A stretch of 64,000 nucleotides of DNA from Haloferax gibbonsii ATCC 33959 (GTDB taxonomy: Archaea > Halobacteriota > Halobacteria > Halobacteriales > Haloferacaceae): the NCBI RefSeq assembly GCF_000336775.1, contig NZ_AOLJ01000024.1, positions 177,847 to 241,846 on the forward strand. Direction: 5' to 3'. Shown piece after piece: positions 17,187 through 26,451 of the stretch. The notes beneath the pieces were generated by a model. It made no database searches. It was given only the letters and a program-made list of their open reading frames with translations, and was not told where the DNA came from. The position numbers and the translations under genes were made by a program. The first letter of the stretch is position 1. Every line of letters starts with the position of its first letter.

Positions 17187-18851
17187 TTACACCCTCGCCA
17201 TGTCGAACGGCAGTCCCTCGACGCCGTCGCGCTGGTAGTCCTCGATGAGTTCGTTCACCTCGTGGTAGCCGAGGACGTTCTCCTGAATCGCCCGGCGGAC
17301 GAGTTCGGCGCGGAACTGGATGTCGTCGTATATCTTCCGCGTGTCGTCGTAACCGAGGAGCGTCGCGACCTTCTGTTCCATGATGAAGGAGTTGTTCATC
17401 CCCTGGAAGATAATCTCGTCTTGGACGGGGTCCCAGTAGAACGCCTCGCGGGTGACGACGCCGCCCATCTCCTTCGAGTAGCCCTCGATTTCCTGCACGC
17501 TCGTCACCCGGCGGAGGATGTCGTTGCCCCGGCGGACGCGGTTCTGGAACAGCGCGATGTCGCAGTTGTCCATGAACGTCTCGGGGACGTTGATGGGGTC
17601 GCCGGTGAAGCGCTGAATCATGGAGACGATGTCGGACGCGTGGAACGTGAGCATCACCGGGTGACCGGTCTGGGCCGCCTGGAACGCCATGCGACCCTCC
17701 TCACCACGGACCTCCCCGACGATGATGTAGTCGGGGCGAGAGCGCAGCGCGGCCGCGACGAGGTCGAACATGTCGACTTCGGAGTCGGAGCCGCGTCCCT
17801 CGCGGGTGAGGAGTTGCTGCCACGTGTCGTGCGGCGGGAGCACCTCGGCGGTGTCCTCCGCGGTGTATATCTTCGAGTCCTGCGGGATGAACGAGAGGAT
17901 GGCGTTGAGCGTCGTCGTCTTCCCCGACGCCGTCTCACCGACCACGAAGATAGTGCGTTCGTTCTCCAGCGCGATCCAGAGGTACGCGGCCAGTTCGGGC
18001 GAGAGCGTCCCCCACTTGGCGATTTGGAACACCGAAAGCGGCACGTCGTCGCCCTGACGGATGGTGAGCGACGACCCCTTCAGCGACACGTCGTCGGAGT
18101 AGATGATGTTGATACGCGAGCCGTCGGGGAGCGTGGAGTCCACGATGGGGTGGGCGTCGGAGACGGGGTCGCCGATGCGTTCGCCCATGTTGCGGAGCCA
18201 GTTATCGAACTGCTCCGTGCTGTCGAACTCGACGCTCGTCTCCAGCAGGCCGAACGTCCCGTGGTCGACGTCGACCTGGCTGGGGCCGATGACGTGAATG
18301 TCCTCGTTCTCCGGGTCGCGCATGATGGGTTCGAGCGGCCCGAGACCGACGATGTCGCGGACGAGTCGGTACTGTATCTTGTCGTAGGTCGTCTGGGAGA
18401 CCTCGATGCCGGCCACGTCGAGCCGCTTGGCAACCGAGCCGAGCGGCCCGCGGTCGTCGCCCTCGATGTGGACGATTTCGGAGAGCAACTCCTCGATTCG
18501 CTCTTCGTAGTCGGCGCTTTCTTCGGGCGCCGGCTTCGAGACGCTGCGTTCGAGCAGTTTGTCCTTGACCCGGCCGAACACCTCGAGCTCGTCGTCGTCC
18601 ATCTCGGGTTCGATGGTGTAGTACTTCGTCGTCTCGCCGAAGTTGCCGTACACCTGGCAGAACACGGGGCCGCCCAGCGGGTAGATGATGTTCGGACGCC
18701 GGGACTCGTAGTCGCCCGGCTCGTCGACGAGCATCGGGAACTCGCCGGTGATCTGTCGGAACCGCTTGAGGTGGTCCCGCAGGTGCGGCCACTGCATCGC
18801 GAGGCGCTTGAGGTCGTCCGACAGCCTGGCGGAGCCGTGTTCGCTCGCCAT
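17187..18851 (-). CDS. arlI: archaellum assembly and rotation ATPase ArlI (FlaI)
   Basis: 554 residues, a secretion superfamily ATPase (VirB11/PilT-like). An N-terminal domain of about 250 residues leads to the core with Walker A GETASGKT at 305-312, an Asp box (IYTAEDTAE), Walker B DYIIVGEVRGEE, and the His box (GHPVMLTFHAS). It hydrolyses ATP both to assemble the archaellum and to rotate it, together with ArlH and ArlJ. It is immediately adjacent to arlH with no gap. Confidence 0.96.
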   Translation of the reverse strand: MASEHGSARLSDDLKRLAMQWPHLRDHLKRFRQITGEFPMLVDEPGDYESRRPNIIYPLGGPVFCQVYGNFGETTKYYTIEPEMDDDELEVFGRVKDKLLERSVSKPAPEESADYEERIEELLSEIVHIEGDDRGPLGSVAKRLDVAGIEVSQTTYDKIQYRLVRDIVGLGPLEPIMRDPENEDIHVIGPSQVDVDHGTFGLLETSVEFDSTEQFDNWLRNMGERIGDPVSDAHPIVDSTLPDGSRINIIYSDDVSLKGSSLTIRQGDDVPLSVFQIAKWGTLSPELAAYLWIALENERTIFVVGETASGKTTTLNAILSFIPQDSKIYTAEDTAEVLPPHDTWQQLLTREGRGSDSEVDMFDLVAAALRSRPDYIIVGEVRGEEGRMAFQAAQTGHPVMLTFHASDIVSMIQRFTGDPINVPETFMDNCDIALFQNRVRRGNDILRRVTSVQEIEGYSKEMGGVVTREAFYWDPVQDEIIFQGMNNSFIMEQKVATLLGYDDTRKIYDDIQFRAELVRRAIQENVLGYHEVNELIEDYQRDGVEGLPFDMARV

Positions 18852-19601
18852 CTACGCCACGCTCCTCGATTCGATGACGAGCCCGATTCCCGACCGGACC
18901 GAGAAGCCGACGCGGTCGCCGACCTGCTGGCCCATCCCCGCAAAGCGCTTCACGAAGATGTTCCGTCGGACGTCGTTTCCGACCTCCACCATCTCCAGTT
19001 CGAAGTAGACGTCGGCGATAGAGCGGAACGGACCGATAGAGCCCTCGTCGACCGACGACGGGTCGACGGTGATGATGATGGTCTTGCCCTTCGTCGTCAG
19101 CTCGCGGAAAAACGAGATGATTTCGAGGGCGGCCTGCCGCTCGTCGTTCTGCCGGACCAGCGCCTCGAACTGCGGGTCGTTGCGCAGGATGGCGTCGAAC
19201 GTGTCGATGATGATGACGTCGGCGTCCCAGAGCGTCTCGGCGTCCATCAGCCGGCGGAGGAGCTGCTTGCGCTCCTTCTGGCTGCTGCCGCCGGAGAGCG
19301 CGCCGCTGCTGTCGATTTCGGCCTGTAAGAACAGGATTCGCTCGTCGAGCAGATGCTTGACGATGTCGTACGAAAGCGAGTGCATCTGGTCGAGGAAGCC
19401 GCGGACGCCCAGCTCGGTCGAGACGAGCGTCACCACCGTTTCCTCGTCGCAGAAGCCGTAGCTGAATCGCTGCGACAGCACGCTTTTTCCGGCGCCGTAG
19501 TCCCCTTCGATGAGGACGATTGCACCCTTGGGGATGCCGCCGCCGAGTTCCTTTTCGAGACGGTCGTGCCCGGATAGCCCGAGAGAGAATTGACTGCTCA
19601 T
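18852..19601 (-). CDS. arlH: archaellum RecA-like ATPase ArlH (FlaH)
   Basis: 249 residues, RecA/KaiC-type. Walker A GDYGAGKS at 33-40, Walker [10 protein letters not shown] around 135-143. ArlH binds ArlI and forms a ring under ArlJ, regulating the switch from assembly to rotation. Its start overlaps the arlG stop by 4 bp. It is related to, but clearly distinct from, the KaiC-like protein at 22203. Confidence 0.95.
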   Translation of the reverse strand: MSSQFSLGLSGHDRLEKELGGGIPKGAIVLIEGDYGAGKSVLSQRFSYGFCDEETVVTLVSTELGVRGFLDQMHSLSYDIVKHLLDERILFLQAEIDSSGALSGGSSQKERKQLLRRLMDAETLWDADVIIIDTFDAILRNDPQFEALVRQNDERQAALEIISFFRELTTKGKTIIITVDPSSVDEGSIGPFRSIADVYFELEMVEVGNDVRRNIFVKRFAGMGQQVGDRVGFSVRSGIGLVIESRSVA

Positions 19602-20047
19602 GATACGCGGAATTCGAACACCTCTTCGTCACCGTCGACGACGACGGTCATCCGGTAGTCGCCCGAGCTCAACGCGATGTCCGTCACCGTGAGTTCGATG
19701 ACGTTGCTCGGCCGCCACTCGGTGCCGTCGACGACGTTCACCGTGACGTTGGTCTGATACTGTCCACCGACGATGATATCGAAGCCGCCGCTGGTCGCTG
19801 GGAGCGTCCTGAGGCCGGTGTTCTTGACGTATATCGAGAGGTTGTCGTTCGCACCGTCGTAGACACCCGCCTGCGGGTCGCTTATGACTTCGATGTCGGT
19901 TCTGATCTCCGTGCTCACGTCGCCGCCGCGCTCGTCGAGCGAACTGCTGATGCCGGTCACGGTGTCGATGAGGACGCCCGAGACGCCGGCGGCGACGACG
20001 ATACTGGCGATGAACAGGATGAGGCTCGGAACGGAGATGTCTGCCAT
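19598..20047 (-). CDS. arlG: archaellar stator protein ArlG (FlaG)
   Basis: 149 residues. A type IV pilin-like N-terminal hydrophobic helix (about 6-30, [20 protein letters not shown]) without a prepilin cleavage site, then a beta-sandwich domain ([29 protein letters not shown]). ArlG forms a filament in the pseudoperiplasm that, with ArlF, ties the motor to the S-layer. Adjacent to arlF and overlapping arlH. Confidence 0.92.
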   Translation of the reverse strand: MADISVPSLILFIASIVVAAGVSGVLIDTVTGISSSLDERGGDVSTEIRTDIEVISDPQAGVYDGANDNLSIYVKNTGLRTLPATSGGFDIIVGGQYQTNVTVNVVDGTEWRPSNVIELTVTDIALSSGDYRMTVVVDGDEEVFEFRVS

Positions 20048-20485
20048 TTAGTTCACCGCCCCCGTGGCGGCGACGCCGCTTCCGGTAACCACTTTCACGC
20101 GTGCGGGCGTGGGCTCGGCGTCGACGACGAGACTGAGGTTCTCGCCGGCGTACCAGAGGTCGGTTCCGGCGTCGCCGTCGACGGTCGCGTTGGCCGCCGG
20201 CACGTCGACGTAGGTGTTGTCGACGAGCAGGGTGGTCTCGCTCACCGAGAGCGTCTCCGAGCCGGCGTTCGTCAGGTTCACCGTGAGGCTCTCGTTGCCC
20301 GCGTCGTAGGTCGCGTTCGTGACGGCGATGTCCGTGTTCGTCCGTTCGAGGGCCCGCTCCGCGTCGGCGTCCTGCGCTTCGAGCACGTTCTCCGACGCGT
20401 TCGACGTCGCTGTGTACAGCGTCCCCGTGGCGACGAGGACGCCGAGGAAGATGACGGCGGTCGAGCCGCTAACACCGAATCCCAT
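20048..20485 (-). CDS. arlF: archaellar stator protein ArlF (FlaF)
   Basis: 145 residues. N-terminal transmembrane helix (about 7-26, STAVIFLGVLVATGTLYTAT) and a beta-rich extracellular domain with NAGSETLSVSETTLLVDNTYVDV. ArlF binds S-layer protein and is part of the stator. Its start lies inside the end of arlCE (17-bp overlap), and its stop directly abuts arlG. NxS/T sites (NATYD, NESLT, NLTNAG) could be N-glycosylated. Confidence 0.92.
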   Translation of the reverse strand: MGFGVSGSTAVIFLGVLVATGTLYTATSNASENVLEAQDADAERALERTNTDIAVTNATYDAGNESLTVNLTNAGSETLSVSETTLLVDNTYVDVPAANATVDGDAGTDLWYAGENLSLVVDAEPTPARVKVVTGSGVAATGAVN

Positions 20486-21893
20486 CGAATCTCCTCCCGT
20501 AGGCGACTAACTCCTCGTACAGTTGGCCCCGCGGGACGTCCTCCGCGAGCCGGCAGACGTACGCGAGGCTCGTCTGGTGGTCGTCGATGCGGAGTTCGCC
20601 CCCGTCGGCGTCAGCGACCGACGGCGCAATCTGTCCGACGTGGGCGTTCAGTTCGCTCTCGACGGCGCGCGATATCCAGTCCTGCTCCCGATACTGGCGG
20701 AGCGCGCGCGACGCGCCGAGCGCGCCGCCGACCGCGACGAGGTGTTCGACCCATTCGAGGACGAGTACCTCGGAGACGTAGTTCGACGGGAGAGCCGCCA
20801 GGTAGGCGTCGGACTCCTCGACCGCCGCGGACGGCTCGGGTTCGGCGGCCGCGTCGTCCTCGTCGTCGTCCGAAAGCTCGTCTTTGGCCATCGCCGCCGT
20901 GGCGTACTCCGCCTCTAGCTCGTCGAGCGTCTTGCGGACGTCACCGTCGGCGTCTTCGACCTCGGGTTCGTGTTCGGGCTCTGATGGTTCGTCGCTCGGG
21001 TCGTCGGTCTCGTCGGCGACCGCTTCGAACTCGTCTTCGATGCCGCCGACCGGCTCGTCTTCGAACCCGTCTTCGAGGTCGACCGCCGCGTCGGCGAGGT
21101 CCGTTTCGGCGTCGTCCGCCTCCATTTCGTCCGCCTCTGCTTCGTTCGCCTCCGCTTCGTCTTCTTCGTCCCAGCCGCCGCCCTCCTCGTACTGCTCTTT
21201 GAGGTCGTCGAAACTCGCGCCGCCCGCGGCACCCGAGTCGTCGGCTTCGTCGGCCTCTTCGTCGCCGTCGTCGAGGGCGTCCGCGGGGCTCTCGCGCTCC
21301 GCTTCCGCGAGTTCGTCTTCCGCGGCGAGTTCCGCTTCCTTCGCGCCCTCCTCGGCGTCGAGTTCGCCGAAGTCGTCGTCGAAGAACGACTCGGCGTCGG
21401 CGTTCGCCACCTCGGGGTCGAGGTGCTCTTCGTCCTCGGCTTCCGCCTCGAAGAGCCCGAACGCTCCGCCGCCGTCGAGGCCGCCCATCTCGCGGGCGTC
21501 GTCGACGAACGGGTTGATGCCGCGGGTGACCATCTCGTAGATGTCGAGCAGTTTTCGAATCGTGTCGTCGAGCTCTTCGACGGTCTCACCGATCTGTTTG
21601 TTCTCTTCGCGGACGGTGTTCATCCCCGACGAGATGGCGCTTACTTCGTTCTCGAGTTCGCCGACGCGATCTTCGAGCTCTGCGAGTTCCTCGCTGTTGT
21701 CGTCGTCGAATCCGCCGAAATCGTCATCGTCGAATCCGTCGTCGAGGTCGTCGCCGAAGTCACCAAACTCGTCGGAGAGGTCGTCTATCCCCTCCTCGAA
21801 TCCAAGTCCATCGTCTGATGACATGTGTTGTTCTTCCGTCTCCGTTTCGTCCCCGGCGTCAGCCGTGTCTTCGTCGTTCTGCCACTCCATCAT
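20469..21893 (-). CDS. arlCE: archaellar switch/scaffold protein ArlCE (fused FlaC-FlaE with FlaD/E domain)
   Basis: About 474 residues from the chosen ATG; it is preceded by GGAGGTG, 12 bases ahead, and an ATG directly follows (ATGATG). The N-terminus is extremely acidic (FDDDDFGGF), then the FlaC-like coiled coil (ELAELEDRVGELENEVSAI, DIYEMVTRGINPFVDD), then a long acidic linker rich in Glu/Ala/Asp, and the C-terminal FlaD/E domain (LPSNYVSEVLVLEWVEHLV ... HQTSLAYVCRLAED). ArlCE receives the CheY-P/CheF signal and connects it to the motor. First gene of the arl operon. Homologous FlaD/E domains occur at 28480 and 32736. Confidence 0.9.
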   Translation of the reverse strand: MMEWQNDEDTADAGDETETEEQHMSSDDGLGFEEGIDDLSDEFGDFGDDLDDGFDDDDFGGFDDDNSEELAELEDRVGELENEVSAISSGMNTVREENKQIGETVEELDDTIRKLLDIYEMVTRGINPFVDDAREMGGLDGGGAFGLFEAEAEDEEHLDPEVANADAESFFDDDFGELDAEEGAKEAELAAEDELAEAERESPADALDDGDEEADEADDSGAAGGASFDDLKEQYEEGGGWDEEDEAEANEAEADEMEADDAETDLADAAVDLEDGFEDEPVGGIEDEFEAVADETDDPSDEPSEPEHEPEVEDADGDVRKTLDELEAEYATAAMAKDELSDDDEDDAAAEPEPSAAVEESDAYLAALPSNYVSEVLVLEWVEHLVAVGGALGASRALRQYREQDWISRAVESELNAHVGQIAPSVADADGGELRIDDHQTSLAYVCRLAEDVPRGQLYEELVAYGRRFDGIRC

Positions 21894-22202
21894 GCTCGCA
21901 GCGAGCACCTCCGTACCGTTCGCGGGGCGCTTCGTTCGAGCGACGGCCTGTCACCCGGCCGAGCGGCGGACCGGCCGGGGCGGTCCGACGGACTCGGGGG
22001 AGCAGGTAACATTGGTGCAAGGTACGTAAGTCGGTACAAGAAAGTTCCCGTCCCGTTATCAGTCGCGATATTTTAGACGTTCGGAATTTTCGCCCGTCAA
22101 GTATGTAATAAAAGTCAGACGGCGCCGTAGCGGCGGTAAGAAGAATTATCCGGCGTCGGCACGGACGTTCTTCCGACAGCCAACACACGTTCCAACACAA
22201 TC
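21894..22202. promoter_or_regulatory. divergent arlCE / KaiC-like promoter region
   Basis: 309 bases without a convincing gene. AT-rich elements near 22065-22075 (minus strand CTAAAATATCG) may be the arlCE TATA box, giving a leader of about 150 bases. For the plus-strand gene, ATTAT near 22146 and TAATAAAA near 22107 are candidates. A 40-codon minus-strand frame ending in the ATGATG of arlCE has no Shine-Dalgarno and is not called. Confidence 0.45.
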
Positions 22203-22943
22203 ATGACAGAACTAGTCAAGACCGGTGTCGAAGGACTCGATTCCATCCTGAACGGCGGTATCGTCAAGAACGCCGCGGTGCTCATCAGCGGAAACCCGGG
22301 GACGGGAAAGAGTATCCTCGGCCTCCAGTACCTCTACAACGGCGTCGACCAGTTCGACGAGGGCGGCCTGTATCTCACCTTCGAGGAGACCGAAGACGAC
22401 ATCCGCGAGGCGGCCGAGTCCATCGGCTTCGACCGCTGGCACGAGTACGTCGAGTCCGGAGATATCAAGGTTTACGACAAGCGGACGCTCCTCCGCGACG
22501 GTGACTTCTCGACGACGCTCGACCGCATCCTCGGCGACCTCCAGGACACCAACTACGACCGACTCGTCCTCGACTCGCTGACGATGTTCCAGCTGTTTTT
22601 CGACGACGAAAAAGAACAGCGCCAGTACCTCCTGAAGTTCATCGACATCCTGAAGGACAGCGGCCTCACCTCGCTTCTGACCACCGAGCAGTCGGCCATC
22701 TTCCCCGAGACCGACATCGGCCTCGAGAACTTCCTGACCGACGGGAACATCTACCTCATCCAGAGCCCCGCGGGCGCGACGAGCAACCGCTACGTCTGGG
22801 TGGCGAAGATGCGCAAGCAGAGCATCAAGAACTCGATGTTCCCGCTGGAAATCGCACAGGGCGGCATCAAGATATACGAGCAGGCGGCCGGGTTCTCCAT
22901 GGTCGGGGAGTCGCCGCCGTGGTTCGGCGAAGAGACCGAATAA
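22203..22943 (+). CDS. KaiC/RAD55-like RecA-superfamily ATPase divergent from the arl operon
   Basis: 246 residues, one KaiC domain. Walker A GNPGTGKS at 30-37; the KaiC-typical LYLTFEETEDDIREAAESIGFD with paired catalytic Glu; Walker B LVLDSLTMF around 120-128; then TTEQSA and the C-terminal KMRKQSIKNSMFPLEIAQGGI segment. Similar in size to ArlH but with KaiC-type rather than ArlH-type motifs. It shares a divergent promoter region with arlCE, so a role in archaellum regulation or polar organisation is likely by context. No partner KaiB-like gene is nearby. Confidence 0.75.
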   Translation: MTELVKTGVEGLDSILNGGIVKNAAVLISGNPGTGKSILGLQYLYNGVDQFDEGGLYLTFEETEDDIREAAESIGFDRWHEYVESGDIKVYDKRTLLRDGDFSTTLDRILGDLQDTNYDRLVLDSLTMFQLFFDDEKEQRQYLLKFIDILKDSGLTSLLTTEQSAIFPETDIGLENFLTDGNIYLIQSPAGATSNRYVWVAKMRKQSIKNSMFPLEIAQGGIKIYEQAAGFSMVGESPPWFGEETE

Positions 22944-23273
22944 CCGCGGACTCGGCGGCGAGCGACCCCGGTCCCGACGGTTCCTTTTCTGTCTTCGCCG
23001 AATCGACTGTTCTGACGTCCCCGGACGCGGAGCGCGCGCCGCGCTCGTCAACTTCGCCCGGGGTCATTCGCTGTAGACGTATCGGCTCGCCTCGCCTCTC
23101 TGGCCGTCTCGACTCGACTGTGATAGTTGTCTCCGAGCGAGGTCGATGCCGGCGTCTGAGAGCGTTGCCGTCTCAGTCCAATCGCTCCTGTGTGCGCGGT
23201 GTCTACGGACGCACGACAGCGCCGCCGCTCGGCGGCTGAGGTCGATAAAATGAACGGAAAGCGTGAAGTCGGG
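22944..23273. other. intergenic region between KaiC-like gene and arlA2
   Basis: 330 bases between convergent genes. No frame with coding character, no RNA gene recognised. On the minus strand TTTTAT near 23246-23251, about 25 bases after the arlA2 stop, may terminate the archaellin transcript. Confidence 0.4.
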
Positions 23274-23918
23274 TTACAGTTCGACCGGTTCGCCCTGCGT
23301 CTTGCCCGCGAGCTGCTGGGGCATCGTCAGGATGACCTGCGTCGTACCGCCCGTGCGGGAAGTGATTTCGAGGGTGACCTGCTCGCCCGTCGAGAGGCCG
23401 CCGACGAGGTCGGTCTCGTCACCGTTGCTGTCCTCGATGGCGGCGGTGTCGATCTTGACCTCGTAGCGGTCGTTCATGCTGTTGAGGACACCGAACGAAC
23501 TGTCGTCGTCGGTGACCTCGGTGAGACCGAACTCATCGGCGTCGGGGTTCGGCTCCGTCCCGTCGCCGTCGTACTGCGTCTGGTTAGTCAGAGTCTCGAC
23601 GCTGTCACCACTGAGGTACTTAATCGAGGTCTCGTTCATGTCCACCGCGTCCGAGCCGGCCGCCAGACGAACGGTGAGCGTGATGTTGTCGATGTCAGCC
23701 TCTCCGCCGACCGTTCCGTGCGTGTTGAGGACTTCGACGCGGTTGGTGACCTTGTTCACGGACTGCTCACCGGCGTCTTCGGCAGTCGCCTGCAGGAAGC
23801 CGGCCGTGTTCACGAGGACGCCCGCCGCGATTGCGGCGACCAGAACCATCGCGATGAAGACGATGAGCGTACCGATACCGACCTGACCGCGGTCGTCGTC
23901 AGTAATCTTGTTAAACAT
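23274..23918 (-). CDS. arlA2: archaellin ArlA2
   Basis: 214 residues. Class III signal peptide [11 protein letters not shown] cleaved before [10 protein letters not shown] by the prepilin peptidase PibD, then the 20-residue filament-forming hydrophobic helix. The remaining beta-rich domain has N-glycosylation sites (DNIT, MNET, TNQT), as known for haloarchaeal archaellins. The C-terminal [21 protein letters not shown] is nearly identical to ArlA1, pointing to duplication. Its Shine-Dalgarno AAGGAG is built onto the arlA1 TAA stop (10-bp gap), so it is translated from the arlA1 mRNA. Confidence 0.95.
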   Translation of the reverse strand: MFNKITDDDRGQVGIGTLIVFIAMVLVAAIAAGVLVNTAGFLQATAEDAGEQSVNKVTNRVEVLNTHGTVGGEADIDNITLTVRLAAGSDAVDMNETSIKYLSGDSVETLTNQTQYDGDGTEPNPDADEFGLTEVTDDDSSFGVLNSMNDRYEVKIDTAAIEDSNGDETDLVGGLSTGEQVTLEITSRTGGTTQVILTMPQQLAGKTQGEPVEL

Positions 23919-23928
23919 ATGAATCTCC

Positions 23929-24570
23929 TTAGAGCGCGATCGGGTCGTTGTCGTCCTTACCCGCGAGCTGCTGGGGCATCGTCAGGATGACCTGCGTCGT
24001 GCCACCGTTGCGGCTGGTGATGTCGAGCTTGACCGTCTGGCCCGTCGCCGTTCCGTTGGCGGAGGAGCCTTCGACCGTCGAGGTGTTGATGACGATCTCA
24101 GCGCGGTCGGACTGCTCGTTGAGGACCTCGAACGAACCGTCGCTGTCCTCGAGGACGCCCGCGGTGAAGTTGTTCCCCGTCGTCAGGTTAGCGGGGTCTG
24201 CGGTGTCAGCGTTGTTGACGGTGTCGTTGTAGGTGAGCGTCCGCGCGGTCGTCTCACTCAGGTACTTGACCGTCGTGTCTTCAAGAGAGACACTTCCGGA
24301 ACCGGCCGCGAGGCGGACGGTCAGGAAGACTTGGTCGACCGTGCGTTCCTCACCGGACTGGTTGACCAGCCCGTGCGCGTTGACGACGTCGACGCGGTTG
24401 GTGACCTTGTTCACAGATTGCTGTCCAGCGTCCTCGGCGGTAGCTTGCAGGAAGCCAGCCGTATTCACGAGGACGCCCGCCGCGATTGCGGCGACCAGAA
24501 CCATCGCAATGAAGACGATGAGGGTCCCGATACCGACCTGACCCCGGTCTTCTTTGATGTTTTCGAACAT
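23929..24570 (-). CDS. arlA1: archaellin ArlA1 (major)
   Basis: 213 residues. Signal peptide [10 protein letters not shown], then [10 protein letters not shown]..., the same hydrophobic helix as ArlA2. N-glycosylation sequons at NQS, NDT, NLT, NTS and NGT. As the promoter-proximal archaellin it is probably the main filament subunit, with ArlA2 minor, as in Haloferax volcanii. The ATG at 24570 is chosen because it gives the standard signal peptide; a 19-codon upstream extension has no role. The 213-bp upstream spacer holds AT-rich elements such as GTTATG near 24651. Confidence 0.96.
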   Translation of the reverse strand: MFENIKEDRGQVGIGTLIVFIAMVLVAAIAAGVLVNTAGFLQATAEDAGQQSVNKVTNRVDVVNAHGLVNQSGEERTVDQVFLTVRLAAGSGSVSLEDTTVKYLSETTARTLTYNDTVNNADTADPANLTTGNNFTAGVLEDSDGSFEVLNEQSDRAEIVINTSTVEGSSANGTATGQTVKLDITSRNGGTTQVILTMPQQLAGKDDNDPIAL

Positions 24571-24783
24571 GGGTTTCGTGGGTTTGGTCCCACACTCAGC
24601 GGGGAGCGGGGAACCGTCACTCGTCAACTTGGAGAGGTGCTACATAACGCTACGGCCCCCAATATCAAGAATGATATCACACGGCCGGTACGTCGATAAG
24701 TAAACTTCTTCGCACGCTCACGCGAGACGCTAGTCGACACTTACCTCAGGAAATATAAGAAAAGAGTCCGGAGCCGGAGCGGT

Positions 24784-25122
24784 TCAGTCCTGCGTAATCT
24801 TCCGCCACACGTCGTCGAGTTTGTTCTTCACCTCCGGGCGCTCGGTGACGCTGACCGTGTAGTCGTCGCCTTCGAAGCGGACGACGATTTCGTCGACTTC
24901 GCGGCGGTAAACGTTCGTCCGGCGGTGCTCGTCGGAGAGAACCCGGTCGTGAAGTTCGAGGAGGCCCGCCGCCGTCAGTTCCTCGATTCGGCGATAACAG
25001 GTCGCGATGGGGATATCCAGCATCTCGCTGAACTCCTGTGCCGAGTGCGGTTCGTCCGCGGCACGGAGGATATCAGGGTTGTATTCGTTCCCCAGTGCGG
25101 AAAGGGTCCTGTCAGACTCCAT
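24784..25122 (-). CDS. winged-helix transcriptional regulator upstream of arlA
   Basis: 112 residues from ATG (a GTG 24 bases upstream is in frame). The N-terminal half is an ArsR/MarR-like winged helix (LSALGNEYNPDILRAADEPHSAQEFSEMLDIPIATCYRRIEELTAAGLLEL); the C-terminal half has beta strands (VDEIVVRFEGDDYTVSVTE) and a short helix. It is the gene immediately upstream of the archaellins on the same strand, and is divergent from the gene at 25255. The obvious guess is regulation of archaellin or motility genes; this is inference from position. Confidence 0.8.
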   Translation of the reverse strand: MESDRTLSALGNEYNPDILRAADEPHSAQEFSEMLDIPIATCYRRIEELTAAGLLELHDRVLSDEHRRTNVYRREVDEIVVRFEGDDYTVSVTERPEVKNKLDDVWRKITQD

Positions 25123-25254
25123 AGATGGAAATTTATCGGAACGCACCGCTTGTCAATGTGTTGGTTGTCTCTCTGCCACGTTCTCAGTCATAGTAGTGAG
25201 TCTGCCACGCCCGGTGACGATGGGATTATATGCCACGGCACCGAGCATTCGCCG

Positions 25255-25932
25255 ATGGACGACGAGGACGAACGTCCTCCCAATCACCCGCGGGAACAGG
25301 GTGTCGTCGGGGCGGACGAACTGGATATCAGCCGCGACGAGCACGTCGCGGCGCTCGACACGGGCCGGTACGTCATCTCGACGGGAGAAAACAGGCCGCC
25401 CGCGCCGGTCGACGACGGGGGCAGTGACGGTGACGGTGACGGTGACGACCGCCGACCGCCCGGTCCGGACGGAGCGACCCAATCCGACTCCGAGCCGACC
25501 GGCGAGCGAGGAGAGAGCGACCGGAACACCGGCGCTCCCGAACTCGTCCTCCCGAAAGACCCGAAAAAACGGGCCGTGCTCGCCCGCCGGCTGCTCGCAG
25601 AGCGCGTCGGGGCAGTCAACGCGGACCACGCGCTCGTCACCACTGCCCTCGTCGATGGCGAGGTAACCCGCCACGAGACCGTCTCCGACGACGTGACCGA
25701 GGTCGTCAACTCGTTTCTCTCGTGGTACGCCGACGCTGTCGGCAGCCCCGATACGCCGCCCGACGAGGTGCTCGGCATCCTGCTTTTAGCCTCGGAAGTC
25801 CAGGTCACCTATCCCGGTCGGGCCGTCGAGGCGCTCGCGACCGCGAACGGACTCGACCGCGACGACAGTATCGGTGACCTCCTCGACGCCGTCGAAGAGA
25901 CCGGCGCTTCGTTCCCGCCGCGTCGACGATGA
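25255..25932 (+). CDS. haloarchaeal hypothetical protein in the motility locus
   Basis: 225 residues. The N-terminal 100 residues are acidic and low-complexity (a DGDGDGDD run from gtgacg repeats near 25422). From about residue 105 a conserved-looking helical domain begins: VLPKDPKKRAVLARRLLAERVGA, then VTEVVNSFLSWYADAV, ending near residue 215. No enzymatic motif. It is divergent from the winged-helix gene and precedes cheY. A TATA-like attata lies about 30 bases before the ATG, so it may be leaderless. Domain-of-unknown-function family. Confidence 0.7.
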   Translation: MDDEDERPPNHPREQGVVGADELDISRDEHVAALDTGRYVISTGENRPPAPVDDGGSDGDGDGDDRRPPGPDGATQSDSEPTGERGESDRNTGAPELVLPKDPKKRAVLARRLLAERVGAVNADHALVTTALVDGEVTRHETVSDDVTEVVNSFLSWYADAVGSPDTPPDEVLGILLLASEVQVTYPGRAVEALATANGLDRDDSIGDLLDAVEETGASFPPRRR

Positions 25933-26082
25933 TGCGACGGTGACAGGTTCCGGTTCGAGCATCGGAGCTCCCGAATCTCCGGGCGACACGATGTGACGCG
26001 GGCGAATCGCCCGTCCAATGCCGTATCATCCTTGATAATGGGGAGGAAGGGTTTATGGTGTGATTTTCGGAAATCTGGAGGT

Positions 26083-26451
26083 ATGGCAAGCAAGGTACTG
26101 GTCGTGGACGATTCTGCGTTCATGCGGAACCTCCTCAAACAGCTCCTCGAGGGTGAACACGAAGTCGTCGGCGAGGCCGAAAACGGGGTCGAAGCGGTGG
26201 AACTCTACCGCGAACTCGAACCCGATGTCGTCACGATGGACGTCGTGATGCCGATTCGAAACGGCATCGAAGCGACGTCCGAAATCAAGTCGCTCGACGC
26301 CGGCGCATCGGTCATCATGTGCACGTCGGTCGGACAGGAAGAGAAGATGCGCGAAGCGGTCGAAGCGGGGGCAGACGGCTACATCACGAAACCGTTCCAG
26401 AAGCCGAACGTGCTCCAGGCTATCGCCGACGTGATTCAGGCAGAGGCATGA
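26083..26451 (+). CDS. cheY: chemotaxis response regulator CheY
   Basis: 122 residues, a single receiver domain. D9/D10 acidic pocket, phosphoacceptor D53 (MDVVMPIRNG), T81 and K103 (TKPF). CheY-P carries the signal from CheA to the CheF/ArlCE switch complex. TTTATGG about 30 bases upstream of the ATG is a likely TATA box, suggesting a leaderless transcript although GGAGGT abuts the start. The stop overlaps the cheC start (ATGA). Confidence 0.95.
   Translation: MASKVLVVDDSAFMRNLLKQLLEGEHEVVGEAENGVEAVELYRELEPDVVTMDVVMPIRNGIEATSEIKSLDAGASVIMCTSVGQEEKMREAVEAGADGYITKPFQKPNVLQAIADVIQAEA

Noticed and set aside
17118..19328. 736-codon plus-strand frame across arlI/arlH
   Set aside because: Runs antisense through two intact ATPase genes; composition is a shadow pattern.
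21894..22013. 40-codon minus-strand frame ending at the arlCE ATGATG
   Set aside because: Similar to the cheB leader arrangement but without a Shine-Dalgarno; S/P/R-rich like chance frames.
24925..25254. Upstream extension of the acidic DUF gene before cheY
   Set aside because: It runs antisense through the winged-helix gene; the start at 25255 has a TATA-like element at the right distance.
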